Part shown: positions 45,659 to 57,758 of the stretch, piece after piece | How positions within the stretch are numbered: position 1 is the first letter of the stretch | How the letters are laid out: the number at the start of each line of letters is the position of its first letter | Source: Azolla caroliniana | Lineage: Eukaryota; Polypodiophyta | NCBI GenBank assembly: GCA_043228905.1 | Contig: JBHGNT010000011.1 | Span: 14,632,001 to 14,696,000 of the forward strand | Direction: 5' to 3' | DNA: 64,000 nucleotides | Made by a program: the position numbers and the translations under genes | The notes under the pieces: generated by a model | Told to the model about the DNA's origin: nothing | Databases searched by the model: none | The model's input: only the letters and a program-made list of their open reading frames with translations

Positions 45659-47554
45659 ATGATCGCATTCCGGCGAGGGAAAACAAAGGTACGAGTACCG
45701 ACGCAAGCACGGGTGATCACCAGTAAGGAAGCAACTCCATTGTATGCGGAAAGCATTAACATGTTGGAGGGATTACCGGACGAGGAAGTTGAGCGGTACC
45801 TCGAGGAACACCCACGAATCGTCCCACTATTTGAGGTGGATATCACGGCGGCAGTAGAACCGTACATTACGACGCCGGATGAACCGGACCAAGCGGCGAT
45901 CCGGGAACTGCGACAAGCGCAAGAATCCCTAGAGAGGGAAATGACGATATCCCAGAGAGTAAAAGCATCCCAACTAGAGGAGGTGGACCTCGGCACAGCA
46001 GACAAGCCCCGACCGGTAAATATTGCAAAGGAATTGCCGAAGGAAGAAAGGAAGGCAATGGTAGCATTATTAACAGACTTCAAGGATGTGTTCGCGTGGT
46101 CCTACGAAGACATGCGAGGGCTGGACCCCCAGCTCTATCAGCACCAAATTCACCTAAGTACGGACGCGAATACGATCGCTCAACGTAGGTACCGGATGAA
46201 TCCGAATTATGCGGCAAAGGTGAAGGAGGAAATTGATAAGCTCCTCCGGGTCGGATTTATCCGACCGGTCAAGCAGGCAACCTGGCTGAGTCCGATAGTG
46301 GTGGTCCCGAAAAAGAACGGCAAAATCCGGGTATGCATGGACTACCGAAAACTAAATACCGCAACAGTGACCGATGCGTTTCCACTACCATTTACGGACG
46401 GGGTGTTAGATGCGGTAGCCGGCCACGAAGTTTACAGCTTCCAAGATGGATTTAGTGGCTACAACCAAATACGAATGAACCCGGCCGACCAGGAGAAGAC
46501 AACGTTCGTGACGGAATGGGGAGTGTTCGTCGCGGTCGTGATGATGTTCGGACTAAAGACGGCTCCAGCGACCTTTCAAAGGATAATAATGGAAATTTTC
46601 GGGGAATATATCCCCGGTTTTATGCAGGTCTTCCTTGACGATTTCGCGGTCTACAGCCGGCACAGAGAGCATCTCGATCACCTCCGGCTGTGCTTGGAGA
46701 AGTGCCGCGAGTACCGATTGAGCCTGAACCTGGCCAAGTGCGTCTTTGGAGTGGCAAGCGGCAACTTACTAGGGCACGTGGTGAGTAAGGAAGGAATCGT
46801 GGTAGATCCGGATAAAGTCAAGGCGATTCTCGAGGCACCAGCACCAAATAACGCAAACGCTTTAAGCCGGTTCCTGGGCCAAATAAGGTGGCATAGCCGG
46901 ATGATACGGCACCTCGCAGACTTCGCTACACCATTACATACCGTCGTACACAGGGTACCCTTCCTATGGGCGGAGACGGAGGAGGAAGCCTACCAAGCGT
47001 TGAAGGTTATGCTGTCGCAAGCTCCGGTGGTGCAACCGCCGGATTGGAGTAAAAGCTTTCACGTCTTCGTCGACGCGTCGGACGTAGCAATCGGCAGCGT
47101 TCTGATGCAACTCACGGAGCCGAAATGGTACCGACCGGTGTACTACGCAAGCCGGAAACTCTCAAAAGCCGAGCGGAATTACTCTACGACGGAACGCGAG
47201 GCATTGGGAATGGTGTATAGTGTCACAAAGTACAGGCACTATCTGCTCGGAAGGAAGTTTTCCTTCCATGTCGACCATTCGGCACTACTCTACCTGGTCT
47301 CGAAGGCATCCTTGACAGGAAAAATTGCACGATGGACACTGTTGTTACAGGAATTTGAATTCGACATTTTCCACCGACCCGGGGCGCAGCATGCGGTAAC
47401 GGACTACCTAAGCAGACTCGAATCCGGAGAAGCAGGGGACGGCGTCCAGGATGAGTTCCCCGACGCCGAGTTGTTCTGGATCACGACGAAACCGGCAACG
47501 GATGCAACGGTAGCCGATGAAGACACGTGGCTAACTGAGATGCATCAGTTCTAG
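45659..47554 (+). pseudogene. Gypsy-1 reverse transcriptase and RNase H
   Basis: A 631-codon open frame. RT motifs: GFIRPVKQATWLSPIVVVPKK, CMDYRKLN, FPLPFTDGVLD, FQDGFSGYNQI, GLKTAPATFQR, VFLDDFAVYS (catalytic DD), LGHVVS. RNase H: FVDASDVAIGSVL, YYASRKLSKAERNYSTTEREAL, DHSALLYL, then a linker. The domain is uninterrupted although neighbouring pol parts are in other frames, so the element is recently degraded. Confidence 0.85.
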
Positions 47555-47578
47555 AGCACCGGAGTTCCCCCGGAGAAC

Positions 47579-48976
47579 ATGGACCGCAATGAAAGGAAAA
47601 GGGTAGCAGTAAGAAGCAGACATTTCTGCTTGGTTGGAGACAACCTCTATCACAAGGGGGCAGATGGCATCTGGAGACTAGTAGTGCGGAGCGATGAGAA
47701 GGATCTAATCCTCAGGGAAGCCCACTGTGGAATTGCCGGCGGGCATTATGCCGACGACGCAACCGCTCGGAAAATATGGCAGAGCGGACTGTGGTGGCCC
47801 ACCACCCTAAAAGATGCCGTGAAGTATAGCAGAGAATGTGATTTGTGTCAACAACTGGGCCAACCCACGGAGCAGGCCCGGATGCCACACCACCCGGTCT
47901 TGCCTTTGGAACCGTTTCAAAACTGGGGTTTGGACTTTGTCGGTCCCTTCAAGCCACCGACAATGCGAACCGGAAATCGGTATGTCATAGTGGCGACCGA
48001 CTATTGCACCAAATGGGTAGAAGCAAAGGCCTTACGGGACAACACGGCCGCGTCCACGACAAAGTTTCTGTACGAGTGCATATGGTGCCGGTATGGATGC
48101 CCGATCGAGCTTATAAGTGACCAAGGAGGACATTTTCTCGGGCAGGTAGTAGAAAGCCTCACGTCATTTTACGCGGTGGTACATAAAAAGAGTACTCCCT
48201 ACTACCCTCAAGCCAATGGACTAGCGGAATCAACGAACAAAACTCTGCAGAACATCCTACGAAAAATCGTCAACGAGAACCGGACCGACTGGGATACGAA
48301 ATTGCAAAGCGCGCTATGGGCGTACCGAACAACGTACAAAACCAGCATCCGGACAACCCCGTTCCGACTAGCATTTGGTTTAGAAGCGGTCATGCCGGTA
48401 GAGTTCCAGATCCCCAACTTACGGATTCAGGTGAAGGAGCGCTTAAGTGAGAACGAGTCCGAACGAATCCGGCAGGCGACATTGTTGGAATTAGAAGAAA
48501 ACCGAATAGCCAGCTTACTACAACTTGAACTGGAGCAAAGGAGGAGAAAAGCTTTCGTGGACCGACACCGGCGTGGCAACGAAAAGGAGTTCGAAGTCGG
48601 GCAAACCGGTGCTACTATTCCAGACACGGATGGGGAACATGCCGGGAAAGTTGCGGTTTCGATGGACCGGACCGTTCTGGATCACCAAGGAGTACAATGG
48701 GTCGTATCAGCTCGGCACGTTGTCTGGAGATGTCATCGGCAAGTGGGCAAATGGGTTTCGGCTAAAGCCGTATAAGGGAAATATGCCAGCGAACCCGTTC
48801 AAGCAAAACCCGGAAATCCGGCAAGATGAGGAACCGACACCGACAGACGCTGTTGAAGATATTCGGACCGAGGAAGAACCGACACCGATACTGACAAAGA
48901 CTATCCCGGAAAACCGACAGAAGGATCCGGTATCCACACGAACCGACCCGAACAAATCGGGGGGGACCAGCAAATG
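47579..48976 (+). pseudogene. Gypsy-1 integrase
   Basis: HHCC zinc domain (H..GG(H)YA...W...C..C), then the DDE core (LDFVGP, ATDYCTKWVEA, ISDQGGHF, YYPQANGLAESTNKTLQNIL) and ALWAYRTTYKTSI. A frameshift near 48600 moves the C-terminal GPF-type module (RWTGPFWITKEYNGSYQL, GFRLKPYKG) to the frame 48525-48977. No chromodomain is visible. Confidence 0.85.
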
Positions 48977-50585
48977 ACGTGGTCCAAACAAAGAAAAAAA
49001 GAAAAGAAAAAGAAAACGTGGGCAAAATCGACGCGAATCATAGTAATGATGGGGAGATCACAAGAGGTGGGAGCGCCACCATGCAACGAAGAGGCGCCAT
49101 GCATTAAAGAAGGACGTGCGCGCACTTGCTATTTAAAGCATGGAACATGGGCACTCACACGCGGCAAACAAGAAAGGACATACTAATTATGGCGGGAGAG
49201 GAACATGCGCGGGAAACGAAAAAGGGCGGCTCGAGGAAAAAGCCACTATATAAGACACAGGCCTGCGAAGGACTCACTTTTTACGAATTTTCCTATATAC
49301 AGGCGCAGAAGCACAGAAGAGCGATCCGACGCACAGAGCACACACAGCCCGATCCCGAACAACAGGCAGCAGAAGAAGAATTCGAAACAATGGTACTGTC
49401 GGAAGAGGCACGCCAATGGATGAGGGAGAACGGGTTAAAAGGATTGCTGCGGATCGCCGACGCTCCACCACACGCAGAACCAGAGCAGGCGGCAACATCG
49501 ATCGATTTATCAGAAGTCACGGAAGGAGCGGTGCAGGCGCTCACGGGGATAAAAGCAGGAGGGCTTCAAACAATCAAAAACCCTTCAAGCGAAATCCTGT
49601 TTGAATATTTCGGTGAGTACTCTATCAGCAGCAAGGCGTACCGAACACAGGGCGGAGAGAACCTGCTGTTCGGAGAAGTAGCCCGCGCCATGATGGAATA
49701 CGGATTCGTGAATCCTCGTCCCCCGGCAATAGCCAAGTACCGGGCAGCGTTCTTAATAGCAGCGTACGAAGGCTTACAAGTAGACTGGCTCCATTTCATA
49801 ACCGAAGGATTGAAGGAGGCCATCAAGAATCTTGTGGAAGGAAAAAAGCCATGGGCCGGGATAGCACAATGGCTAACGGTGTTAGTCCCACCGGTGCTCC
49901 CCATCACACAAAAGAAAAGAGGTCGGCAGGAGACGACACCGAAAAAGGTCACAAAGCGCCGACAGATCTTGGAGAAACACACCCCCGGATGGACCCAGCA
50001 AGAAGCAGAACAACGGGGGGAAGGACCATCTCGACAACAACAGGAACCGGCAACAAAGGCAAAACCGGCAGGTAAAGGCAAAGGGAAATCGGCCGAGGAG
50101 GAACCAGTAGCGCGCAAACCAATCCATATAACGCTACGACGGCCGGAACCGGAACCAGAGGACTTTATACAAAAGGTCCGCCTGGTAGCCGCACCGGAGG
50201 AGGAAGCTGAAACAGAAGACTCATCCGAACCACTGGTAAGACTCCCAGCAAGACAGGGTCGGGAGAGACGGGCGAAAGGACCGGCTCCACCAGTTGACAA
50301 AACTCAGCAGAGGGCGCAAGGACCACCTCCAGTAGCTGAGGCGGAAGCAGTACCGGAACCCGTACCAAGGGAAACAGCACCGACACCGGTTGTGCCGAAC
50401 TTCAGAGAACCGGTCATCCCAGAGAAGAAGAAGGAACAAGCGCCGGAGCCAGAGAAAAGGCCGGAAAAACAGCCTGAGTTAAGTGAGCAATGCCACCCCG
50501 ACACAGGAAGAACAAAGCCACAATGGCTGAGATGGCTTTCGGAGCAGTTATCGGGAGTAGCGGACCAGTTAGAGAAAGAAGAAAT

Positions 50586-51228
50586 TGTCGAAATTCCGTG
50601 CTCGGCCACAACCGAGGAACAGGATCGATTCACAGAAAACGGGAAATACAACAATGCACGAAAAACAATAGAGAGAAGGGCACACTGGATGTTTTACGTG
50701 GAAAACCCTAAATGGGAAAAACCACGGGAGTGCAAGACTCCAACTATCACTATACGCGGGAATGTACAATGGCGAGCTGCAAGGCGACGACCTTGAGCTC
50801 GCTGTCCTCGCCACAGGCGGCGGTATTACACAGAGGCGTCGACCTCTTCCTTCCTCCTTCTCTCTCACACTCTCTCGGCTGCTCTCACTTCGCTCCCTCT
50901 TCGTGGAAAACAGAAAAATGAGCAACAACGACACACTGTTTTGCCCTAAGTCATATTTATACACATATGACTTTCGGGCTATTTACAAATATAGCCTCAA
51001 GGGCTCTTGGCAAACATATTCACAAATATGTCCCCGCATCCGGATCTCTCTCCGGGTACATTCGTCATCCGGCTCCGTAACCGGGATCTTCATCATCCGG
51101 ATCCGGATCCGGGTACTCTTCATCCGGCTTCATGCCGGGTACTCTTCATCATCCGGTTCCGTAACCGCAACCGGGCTTGCCGTCATTCATCTCCGGACAT
51201 CCCATCCGGAGGGACCGAAATCCCAACA
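50586..51228 (-). repeat. Copia-5 3' LTR
   Basis: Plus-strand limits TGTCGAAATTCC and AATCCCAACA. On the minus strand the LTR starts after the purine-rich AGTGAAGGGGGAGTT, the polypurine tract. A minus TATAAAT box lies near 50955-50961. Confidence 0.95.
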
Positions 51229-51238
51229 AACTCCCCCT

Positions 51239-54200
51239 TCACTTCGGCATGGGATGTCTCTCCAATCCGACTCTCTTCCGGCACGCTCCCAACTTGTCGG
51301 GTGTGAGCACTTTGGTCAGCATATCTGACCCGTTCTCTTCCGTGTGGATCTTCGTCAGCACGAACTCCTGGTCTTCTATCCTTTCCCGGATCCAGTGATA
51401 TCTTCGCTGGATGTGCTTCATCCGGGAGTGATAGGCCGCGTTCTTCGCAAGGTGGATGGCACTCTGACTGTCGCAGTAGAGTCGGTACTCCTCTTGCCGG
51501 ATACCGAGCTCTCTAATGAAGTCCTTCATCCATATTATTTCCTTGCCGGCTTCAACAGCCGCCATGTACTCCGCCTCCGTGGTTGACAACGCAACCGTCT
51601 TCTGCAGCCTCGACTGCCACGAAACAGCTCCCCCTGCATACGTCATCACATACCCTGATGTGGACCGGCTGGTATCTGCATCAGCCGACATATCAGAATC
51701 AGTAAAGCCGTCGAGTTCGGGCTTACCGGAGCCGAATCGGAGGCACACGTTTGCCGTGCCCTTCAGGTATCGGAGTATCCACTTGACCGCGTTCCAGTGC
51801 TCTTTGCCGGGATTGCTCATGTACCGGCTCACCACTCCAACTGCATATCCTATGTCCGGTCTTGTACACACCATTGCGTACATTAAGCTTCCGACGGCAG
51901 AGGCATATGGTACTTTCATCATGTCCTCCTTCTCAGCCTTTGTCTTGGGGCTTTGCTTGCTGGACAACTTGCAGTTTCCCGGGAGGGTTGACCCGACCGG
52001 TCTTGCTTCCGACATGTTGAACCGGTGAAGCACCTTTGTCACGTACTTCTCCTGTGACAGCCACAACTGTTTCTTCTTCCGGTCCCGGATGATGTGCATC
52101 CCTAATATTTGCCTCGCCGGACCCAGGTCCTTCATTGAGAAGGTTCGATAAAGCGCTTTCTTCAGCGTCCGTATCTTGACCTGGTCCCGTCCGACGATCA
52201 ACATGTCGTCCACGTATAGGAGGAGTATTAGAGAGTCTCCTCCTTCGAACTTCTTCACAAACACGCAGTGATCGGACTGCGTTTTGTGGTACCCTTCGTC
52301 GGTCATGAAGGAGTCGAACTTCCGGTACCATTGCCGGGGAGCCTGCTTCAGTCTGTACAGGCTTTTCTTCAACCGGCATACCAGGTGCTCCTTCCCTTTC
52401 TTCTCGAATCCTTCCGGTTGCTGCATGTAGATCTCTTCTTCGAGGTCACCGTGAAGGAATGCCGTCTTCACGTCCATCTGTTCTACCTCGAGGTCCATGC
52501 TTGCCGCTATGCTCAGCATCGTCCGGATGGAGGTCATCTTCACTACCGGGGCGAATATCTCGTCGAAGTCGACGCCCTTCTTCTGCTGAAACCCCTTCAC
52601 CACGATCCTGGCTTTGTATCTCGGGGGGTTTCCGGCATCTCCCGGTTTCAGCTTGAACACCCACTTGTTTCGAAGTGCCCGCTTTCCTTTCGGCAACTCC
52701 ACAAGTTCATATGTGTGGTTCTCATGCAGGGAATCCATCTCGTCCTGCATGGCACTCAACCACCTGCGGCTCTGGGTGTCATGCTTTGCTTCTTCAAAGC
52801 TCTCCGGCTCCCCTTCGTCGGTTAGCAGCACGTGCTCTGGTTCCGGAAATCTCCGGGGGGCCCTTCTCTCTCTTAGAGGATATCTCCGTTCCGGAGCTTC
52901 GGTAACCGGTTCTTCCGATTCTTCTTCATCCATATCCATTTCGGGATCGGGGCCGGTTCCGGTATCATTTTCATCTTCTTCGGCCGGTTCTATTTCTTCA
53001 TAGTCTTCGGCCGGATCCTCGAGTGTTAACCGGTCCCTTGCCGGTCGGGACTGCTCCTCGTAGAGTTGATCCTCACCGGTCGACTTGGAGCTCTTCATCT
53101 TCTTCTCTGACTCCCAGTCGGCGAGTGTCTTGTCCTCCATGAAGATGATGTCTCGACTCCTGAATATCTTCTTGTCGACCGGGTCCCATACTCGGTAGCT
53201 GAACTCGTCGTCGCCGTAACCGAGGAATATGCATGGCCGGGTCTTTGGATCTAGCTTTCCTCTCCGGTCCTTTGCCACATGCACGTATGCGAGACACCCG
53301 AACACCTTCAGATGCCGGTAGGACACTTCCTTACCGGTCCACACTTTCTGCGGCGTGTCTCCGTCCAAAGGTACTGAGGGTGATCTGTTTATCACGTATG
53401 TCGCCGTCGACATTGCCTCAGCCCAAAACCCCTTGGGTAATTTCGCATGCGCCAGCATACTCCGGACCCTCTCCATTATGGTCCGGTTCATCCTCTCGGC
53501 CAGCCCGTTTAGTTCCGGCGTCTTCGGCACAGTAAACTCGAGCCGGATTCCCTTCGAGCGACAGTACTCCTGGAACTGCCCCCGGTATTCCCCTCCGTTA
53601 TCCGCTCGTATCGCTTTCAACTTCTTGCCGGATTCTCTTTCCACTCTCGCGTGGAGTTCTTTGAAGACGGACAACACTTGGTCCTTTGTCTTCAACGGCG
53701 CCGTCCACAGCTTCCGGCTGTGATCATCAATGAAAGTCACGAAGTACTGGGCTCCGCCATGTGACTTCGTTTCTACCTGACACAGATCAGTGTGCACCAA
53801 CTCCAATGGTGCGCTACGTCTCGTCGGTGGCCTTGAGTGGAAGGAGGTTCGGTTCTGCTTACCGGCCAGGCAATCGGTGCACTTCTCCAGATGCACATGC
53901 TTCACTGGAATGAGGTTGTCTTCTGCAAGCCTCTTCATCCCCTTCTCACTCATGTGGCACAGTCTCTTGTGCCACAGCTCACCGGCAGTGTCGGCTGCCA
54001 CGTTCAGCTCCTCCGGACATAGCCGGGAATTCATCAGGTACAGGGTGTTGACCTTCCGGGCCCGAGCCACTATCAGGCTCCCCTTGCTGAACTTCATGAC
54101 ACCGTTCCGGATGCTACCCGTGTAGCCTTCATCATCTAGCCTCCCGGCCGAGATCAGGTTCAATCGGACCTCCGGAACGTGTCGCACATCCTTCAACAGC

Positions 54201-55312
54201 ATCTTGCATCCGGTTGATGTCAACAGCCACACGTCTCCTATGCCGGCAATCCGGCATGTGCCTTCATTTCCCATCCGGACACAGCCGTGCTCACCGGCTG
54301 TGTAGGATGAGAAGTATTTCTTCTCCGGGGTCAGGTGGAACGACGCTCCGGAATCGACCACCCAGGTCATCTCTACACCGGCAAGGTTCAGCTCCTTCTC
54401 TTCGGTAATAAGCATTATCTCTTCTTCACTTGCCGCGAGTGCCGTCGTTCCTTTCCGGTCCTGCCCTCGCCGATCCGGACCTCTCCGGTCCGTGGCTCCC
54501 CGGTATGCACCGTTTCTCTCCGGTGACTTCTTCGAATCGGTGTCGTCGGCTCCGTTGTCCTTTCGGTAATGCCGACAATTCTTCCGGAAGTGCCCCGGCT
54601 TCCCACAGTGGAAGCATGTTGGCCTTCCTCTTGACTGCGACCGGGTCCCCGACTTCTCCCGTCTTTGCGGACTCCGGTTCCATTGTCTTCCCCGATCCGA
54701 TTCGGTAAGCAGCATCTTCTGATCAGAAACTGGTTCTTTATCTCTCCGACGCGCTTCTTCGTTCAAAATACTTGTCTTTACCGTTTGTAGGGACAAGTTA
54801 TCTTCGGTGCAGGAGGTGCTGAGAGTCACCACCAAGTTCTCCCAGCTGTCCGGCAATGTACACATCAGGATGATAGCTTGCATTGCATCCTCCAACGGGA
54901 ACTTGATCGCCGCAAGCTGGTTCACGAATCCCATGAACGTGCTTACGTGTTCCACCATACTCTCGCCGTCCCGGTACTTGAGGTTCACTATCTTTCTCAT
55001 CAGGGAGGTCCGGTTCAACGCATTCTTCCTCTCGTAGAGGCCCGACAGCTTCCTCCACATCTCATATGCGTTGGTGTCGTTCGCCACGTGTTGTAGAACG
55101 CTCACGTCGACGTATTGCCGAATGGTTGCAACGGCTTTCCGGTTCAGAAGCCTCCACTCCGTCTCAAGTACCCCCTTGGGTATTTCCGACCTGTCGATCG
55201 GTTCATACAGGTCCCGAACAATGAGCAGATCCTCCATCTTTATCTTCCAGTCGGCGTAGTTCTGCGAATTCAGCACCATCATCCCCGGCTGCCCGCTGCT
55301 GCCGCCTTCCAT
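51239..55312 (-). CDS. Copia-5 gag-pol polyprotein (1,357 aa, uninterrupted)
   Basis: The likely start is the ATG at 55312 (MEGGSSGQPGMMVLNSQNYA); the frame is open 19 codons further upstream into the LTR. Domains in order: gag of the UBN2 type (~residues 20-200), CCHC knuckle (CFHCGKPGHFRKNC), protease (WVVDSGASFHLTP), pre-integrase (LWHKRLCHMSEKG), integrase core (HTDLC, FVTFIDDHSRKLW, RADNGGEY, ELNGLAERMNRT), RT (DEIFAPVVKM, VDVKTAFLHGDLEE, LYVDDMLIVG) and RNase H (TDSDMSADADTSRST, STTEAEYMA, SRMKHI). All catalytic signatures I can see are present, so it may be autonomous. YRLKQAPR replaces the common YGLKQAPR. Confidence 0.9.
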   Translation of the reverse strand: MEGGSSGQPGMMVLNSQNYADWKIKMEDLLIVRDLYEPIDRSEIPKGVLETEWRLLNRKAVATIRQYVDVSVLQHVANDTNAYEMWRKLSGLYERKNALNRTSLMRKIVNLKYRDGESMVEHVSTFMGFVNQLAAIKFPLEDAMQAIILMCTLPDSWENLVVTLSTSCTEDNLSLQTVKTSILNEEARRRDKEPVSDQKMLLTESDRGRQWNRSPQRREKSGTRSQSRGRPTCFHCGKPGHFRKNCRHYRKDNGADDTDSKKSPERNGAYRGATDRRGPDRRGQDRKGTTALAASEEEIMLITEEKELNLAGVEMTWVVDSGASFHLTPEKKYFSSYTAGEHGCVRMGNEGTCRIAGIGDVWLLTSTGCKMLLKDVRHVPEVRLNLISAGRLDDEGYTGSIRNGVMKFSKGSLIVARARKVNTLYLMNSRLCPEELNVAADTAGELWHKRLCHMSEKGMKRLAEDNLIPVKHVHLEKCTDCLAGKQNRTSFHSRPPTRRSAPLELVHTDLCQVETKSHGGAQYFVTFIDDHSRKLWTAPLKTKDQVLSVFKELHARVERESGKKLKAIRADNGGEYRGQFQEYCRSKGIRLEFTVPKTPELNGLAERMNRTIMERVRSMLAHAKLPKGFWAEAMSTATYVINRSPSVPLDGDTPQKVWTGKEVSYRHLKVFGCLAYVHVAKDRRGKLDPKTRPCIFLGYGDDEFSYRVWDPVDKKIFRSRDIIFMEDKTLADWESEKKMKSSKSTGEDQLYEEQSRPARDRLTLEDPAEDYEEIEPAEEDENDTGTGPDPEMDMDEEESEEPVTEAPERRYPLRERRAPRRFPEPEHVLLTDEGEPESFEEAKHDTQSRRWLSAMQDEMDSLHENHTYELVELPKGKRALRNKWVFKLKPGDAGNPPRYKARIVVKGFQQKKGVDFDEIFAPVVKMTSIRTMLSIAASMDLEVEQMDVKTAFLHGDLEEEIYMQQPEGFEKKGKEHLVCRLKKSLYRLKQAPRQWYRKFDSFMTDEGYHKTQSDHCVFVKKFEGGDSLILLLYVDDMLIVGRDQVKIRTLKKALYRTFSMKDLGPARQILGMHIIRDRKKKQLWLSQEKYVTKVLHRFNMSEARPVGSTLPGNCKLSSKQSPKTKAEKEDMMKVPYASAVGSLMYAMVCTRPDIGYAVGVVSRYMSNPGKEHWNAVKWILRYLKGTANVCLRFGSGKPELDGFTDSDMSADADTSRSTSGYVMTYAGGAVSWQSRLQKTVALSTTEAEYMAAVEAGKEIIWMKDFIRELGIRQEEYRLYCDSQSAIHLAKNAAYHSRMKHIQRRYHWIRERIEDQEFVLTKIHTEENGSDMLTKVLTPDKLGACRKRVGLERHPMPK

Positions 55313-55328
55313 TTTCTGTGTTACCGTC

Positions 55329-55340
55329 GCTCTGATACCA
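55329..55340 (-). other. Copia-5 primer binding site
   Basis: The minus strand reads TGGTATCAGAGC, three bases after the LTR end, complementary to initiator methionine tRNA. Confidence 0.85.
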
Positions 55341-55343
55341 GTT

Positions 55344-55986
55344 TGTCGAAATTCCGTGCTCGGCCACAACCGAGGAACAGGATCGATTCACAGAAAACGG
55401 GAAATACAACAATGCACGAAAAACAATAGAGAGAAGGGCACACTGGATGTTTTACGTGGAAAACCCTAAATGGGAAAAACCACGGGAGTGCAAGACTCCA
55501 ACTATCACTATACGCGGGAATGTACAATGGCGAGCTGCAAGGCGACGACCTTGAGCTCGCTGTCCTCGCCACAGGCGGCGGTATTACACAGAGGCGTCGA
55601 CCTCTTCCTTCCTCCTTCTCTCTCACACTCTCTCGGCTGCTCTCACTTCGCTCCCTCTTCGTGGATAACAGAAAAATGAGCAACAACGACACACTGTTTT
55701 GCCCTAAGTCATATTTATACACATATGACTTTCGGGCTATTTACAAATATAGCCTCAAGGGCTCTTGGCAAACATATTCACAAATATGTCCCCGCATCCG
55801 GATCTCTCTCCGGGTACATTCGTCATCCGGCTCCGTAACCGGGATCTTCATCATCCGGATCCGGATCCGGGTACTCTTCATCCGGCTTCATGCCGGGTAC
55901 TCTTCATCATCCGGTTCCGTAACCGCAACCGGGCTTGCCGTCATTCATCTCCGGACATCCCATCCGGAGGGACCGAAATCCCAACA
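55344..55986 (-). repeat. Copia-5 5' LTR
   Basis: 643 bp, equal in length to the other LTR and essentially identical to it. It shares the words GTGGAAAACCCT and AAAACCACGGGA with the Copia-3 LTR (60543-61154), showing that Copia-3 and Copia-5 belong to related lineages. Confidence 0.95.
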
Positions 55987-57758
55987 GAAACGTGTAGGCA
56001 ACAACTGACGCATACAACAACTCAGGAGTTGGTCGCGCTCCGAACACAGATCGAGGAAATGCAAGGGGAGCTGTTGCAGGCAAGGGAAGGAATTCAACAA
56101 GCACAAGTTGTCACCGAGCCGGTCGGGACAACAAGGAAGCAACCAGAACCGGAACCGGAACCGGTAGCCTTGCAAACCGGCCCTGAGACCGAAAAAATAA
56201 TTGAAACCTTACGAGAGGAGTTAAAAGCTCAGGAGGCATTAAGGGAAAGAGAAAGGGAGCAGCGGAAAGCGGTGGAGGACGACAGACGAAAAATGGAAGA
56301 AGGCCTCCGGAAAGGTCGAACCGCTAATGACCGACTGCAAGAAGAAAAAGAGAAGCTGCAAAAGGAGAAGGACCGACTGCGTCGTCATGCCGAGCAGGAG
56401 ATAGAACGACTGCAGGAAGAACTCTGACAACAGAAGGACCGGGACGATCGGTTAAGAGCTCAGGCAAACCGACGCCTGAAGCAGAAGACGGAGGACTTCG
56501 ACCGTCTCTACCGAGATCACAAGCAGGCCGAGTCGAACAACAGGAAACGGGCAGCAGACTACGACCGGCAAATAGAGAAGCTAAAAGAACAGCTCAAAGA
56601 GACCCGATTAGACCTGGCTAAGGCAATAGATGAGGTCAGTGCCAACAAGGAAGCATTGTCGGCGGAAATAGCCCAAGCAACGGAGAGAAGGAAGGAATTA
56701 GAGGCGCTAAGGCGGGAAAAGCTGGATCTGACCAAGATCAGGAATGAAGAAAAGGAAAAATCGACCTTCACGATCAGCAAACTGCAAAGTACCTATGAAA
56801 AGTAGAAAGCGGATTACGAGGCCCAGGCTCAGATAATGGCCGACATTATAAAACGGGCAAGGAAGGAAAAGCAAGAAGCTTATGCGCATGCTAAGGCGGG
56901 GGTTGACCGGATCAAGCTCATCATGTCAGGATGGAGTACCCGAGCTCAGGCAAGCATCAATGAAAGTACGGAAAAGCTATGGAAGGAGTGGTCACAATAG
57001 GCAGCCGAGCTGCAGACACTCCGAGCGGATGCCGAGAATCGGAGGAAGACCGGTGACAAGTTCTACAAGATGGATGAAGAAAGTATTGTCGCCATTCGGG
57101 AAGAATTGTCGGAGGATTTCTACGCTTTAGCGGAAGAACATCTCAAAGAAATCCGAGGGTTGGTAGAGAGGTTGGATGACGGGCAGCTCGCAACTCAGTT
57201 GGAGTTGGAGAGATACGAGCAGGACCGGTTACGACAGGAAGCTAAGGGAAGAACGACGCCAATCACTATAAGTGAGGGAGAGCAACCGGCTGAAGTTGAA
57301 CCAACCGACACCGAACAACCCCGACGAGGAATACCCGAAGAAGAACTTCCGATCGAAGGAGAAGAAGAAGAGCAGGAGCAGACCGAGGCCGGAGAAGAAG
57401 AAGAGCTGAGACCGGAAGACACCAGAGCAGAGGAAGGAGGTGTATCGAGCCGACCAGTCGAGACCAGAGAAAGCGACACTGGTAACAGAACAGAGCCTGG
57501 AACAGAGGGAGAACAGGAAGAACCCGGACGAAGCGGTGAGGAAGCACTGGCACCACAGAATCAAGCAGAGCCGGAGCAGCAAATTTTTACGGAACAGCCC
57601 ACCCAACCAGAGGTCGGAGACCAGGCAGGCAAGGAACAGGAACAGGAGGAAGAAGCACCACTTGACACCATCGAGCAGAGTGTGCTCGATATTTTGGAGG
57701 AAGAATGAGGCCGGGAGTGGATTCGAAGTGCAAGGCACTTTCCCACGGGCGTGCCATG

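Larger units (their letters stand above)
50586..55986 (-). mobile_element. Copia-5: intact, youngest LTR retrotransposon in the nest
   Basis: LTRs of 643 bp at 50586-51228 and 55344-55986, with one difference noticed (GTGGAAAAC versus GTGGATAAC). The flanking 5-base sites are GAAAT and GAAAC, a target duplication with one change. It contains a primer site, a single full-length polyprotein frame and a polypurine tract, all on the minus strand. It is inserted in the post-pol ORF of Gypsy-1. Confidence 0.95.
49189..57708 (+). pseudogene. Gypsy-1 giant post-pol ORF (charged, coiled-coil), interrupted by Copia-5
   Basis: Starting near the ATG at 49189, an open frame runs into Copia-5 at 50586 and resumes in frame at 55987 once one copy of GAAA(T/C) is removed. 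The N-terminal ~250 residues look globular (EILFEYFGEYSISSKAYRTQ, FLIAAYEGLQVDWLHFI). A Pro/Glu/Arg-rich linker follows, then a long coiled coil (LREREREQRKAVEDDRRKMEE) and an acidic tail ending at 57708. Three stops (about 56425, 56803, 56998) could each arise by one C-to-T change. Plant gypsy elements of the Athila/Tat type often carry extra ORFs after pol; the function of this one is unknown. Confidence 0.7.

Noticed and set aside
50762-51328. Plus-strand frames in both Copia-5 LTRs (also near 55520-56008) with RIRI/HPD repeats
   Set aside because: They occur identically in both LTRs, come from CCGGATCCGG-type repeats and have no protein-like domain.
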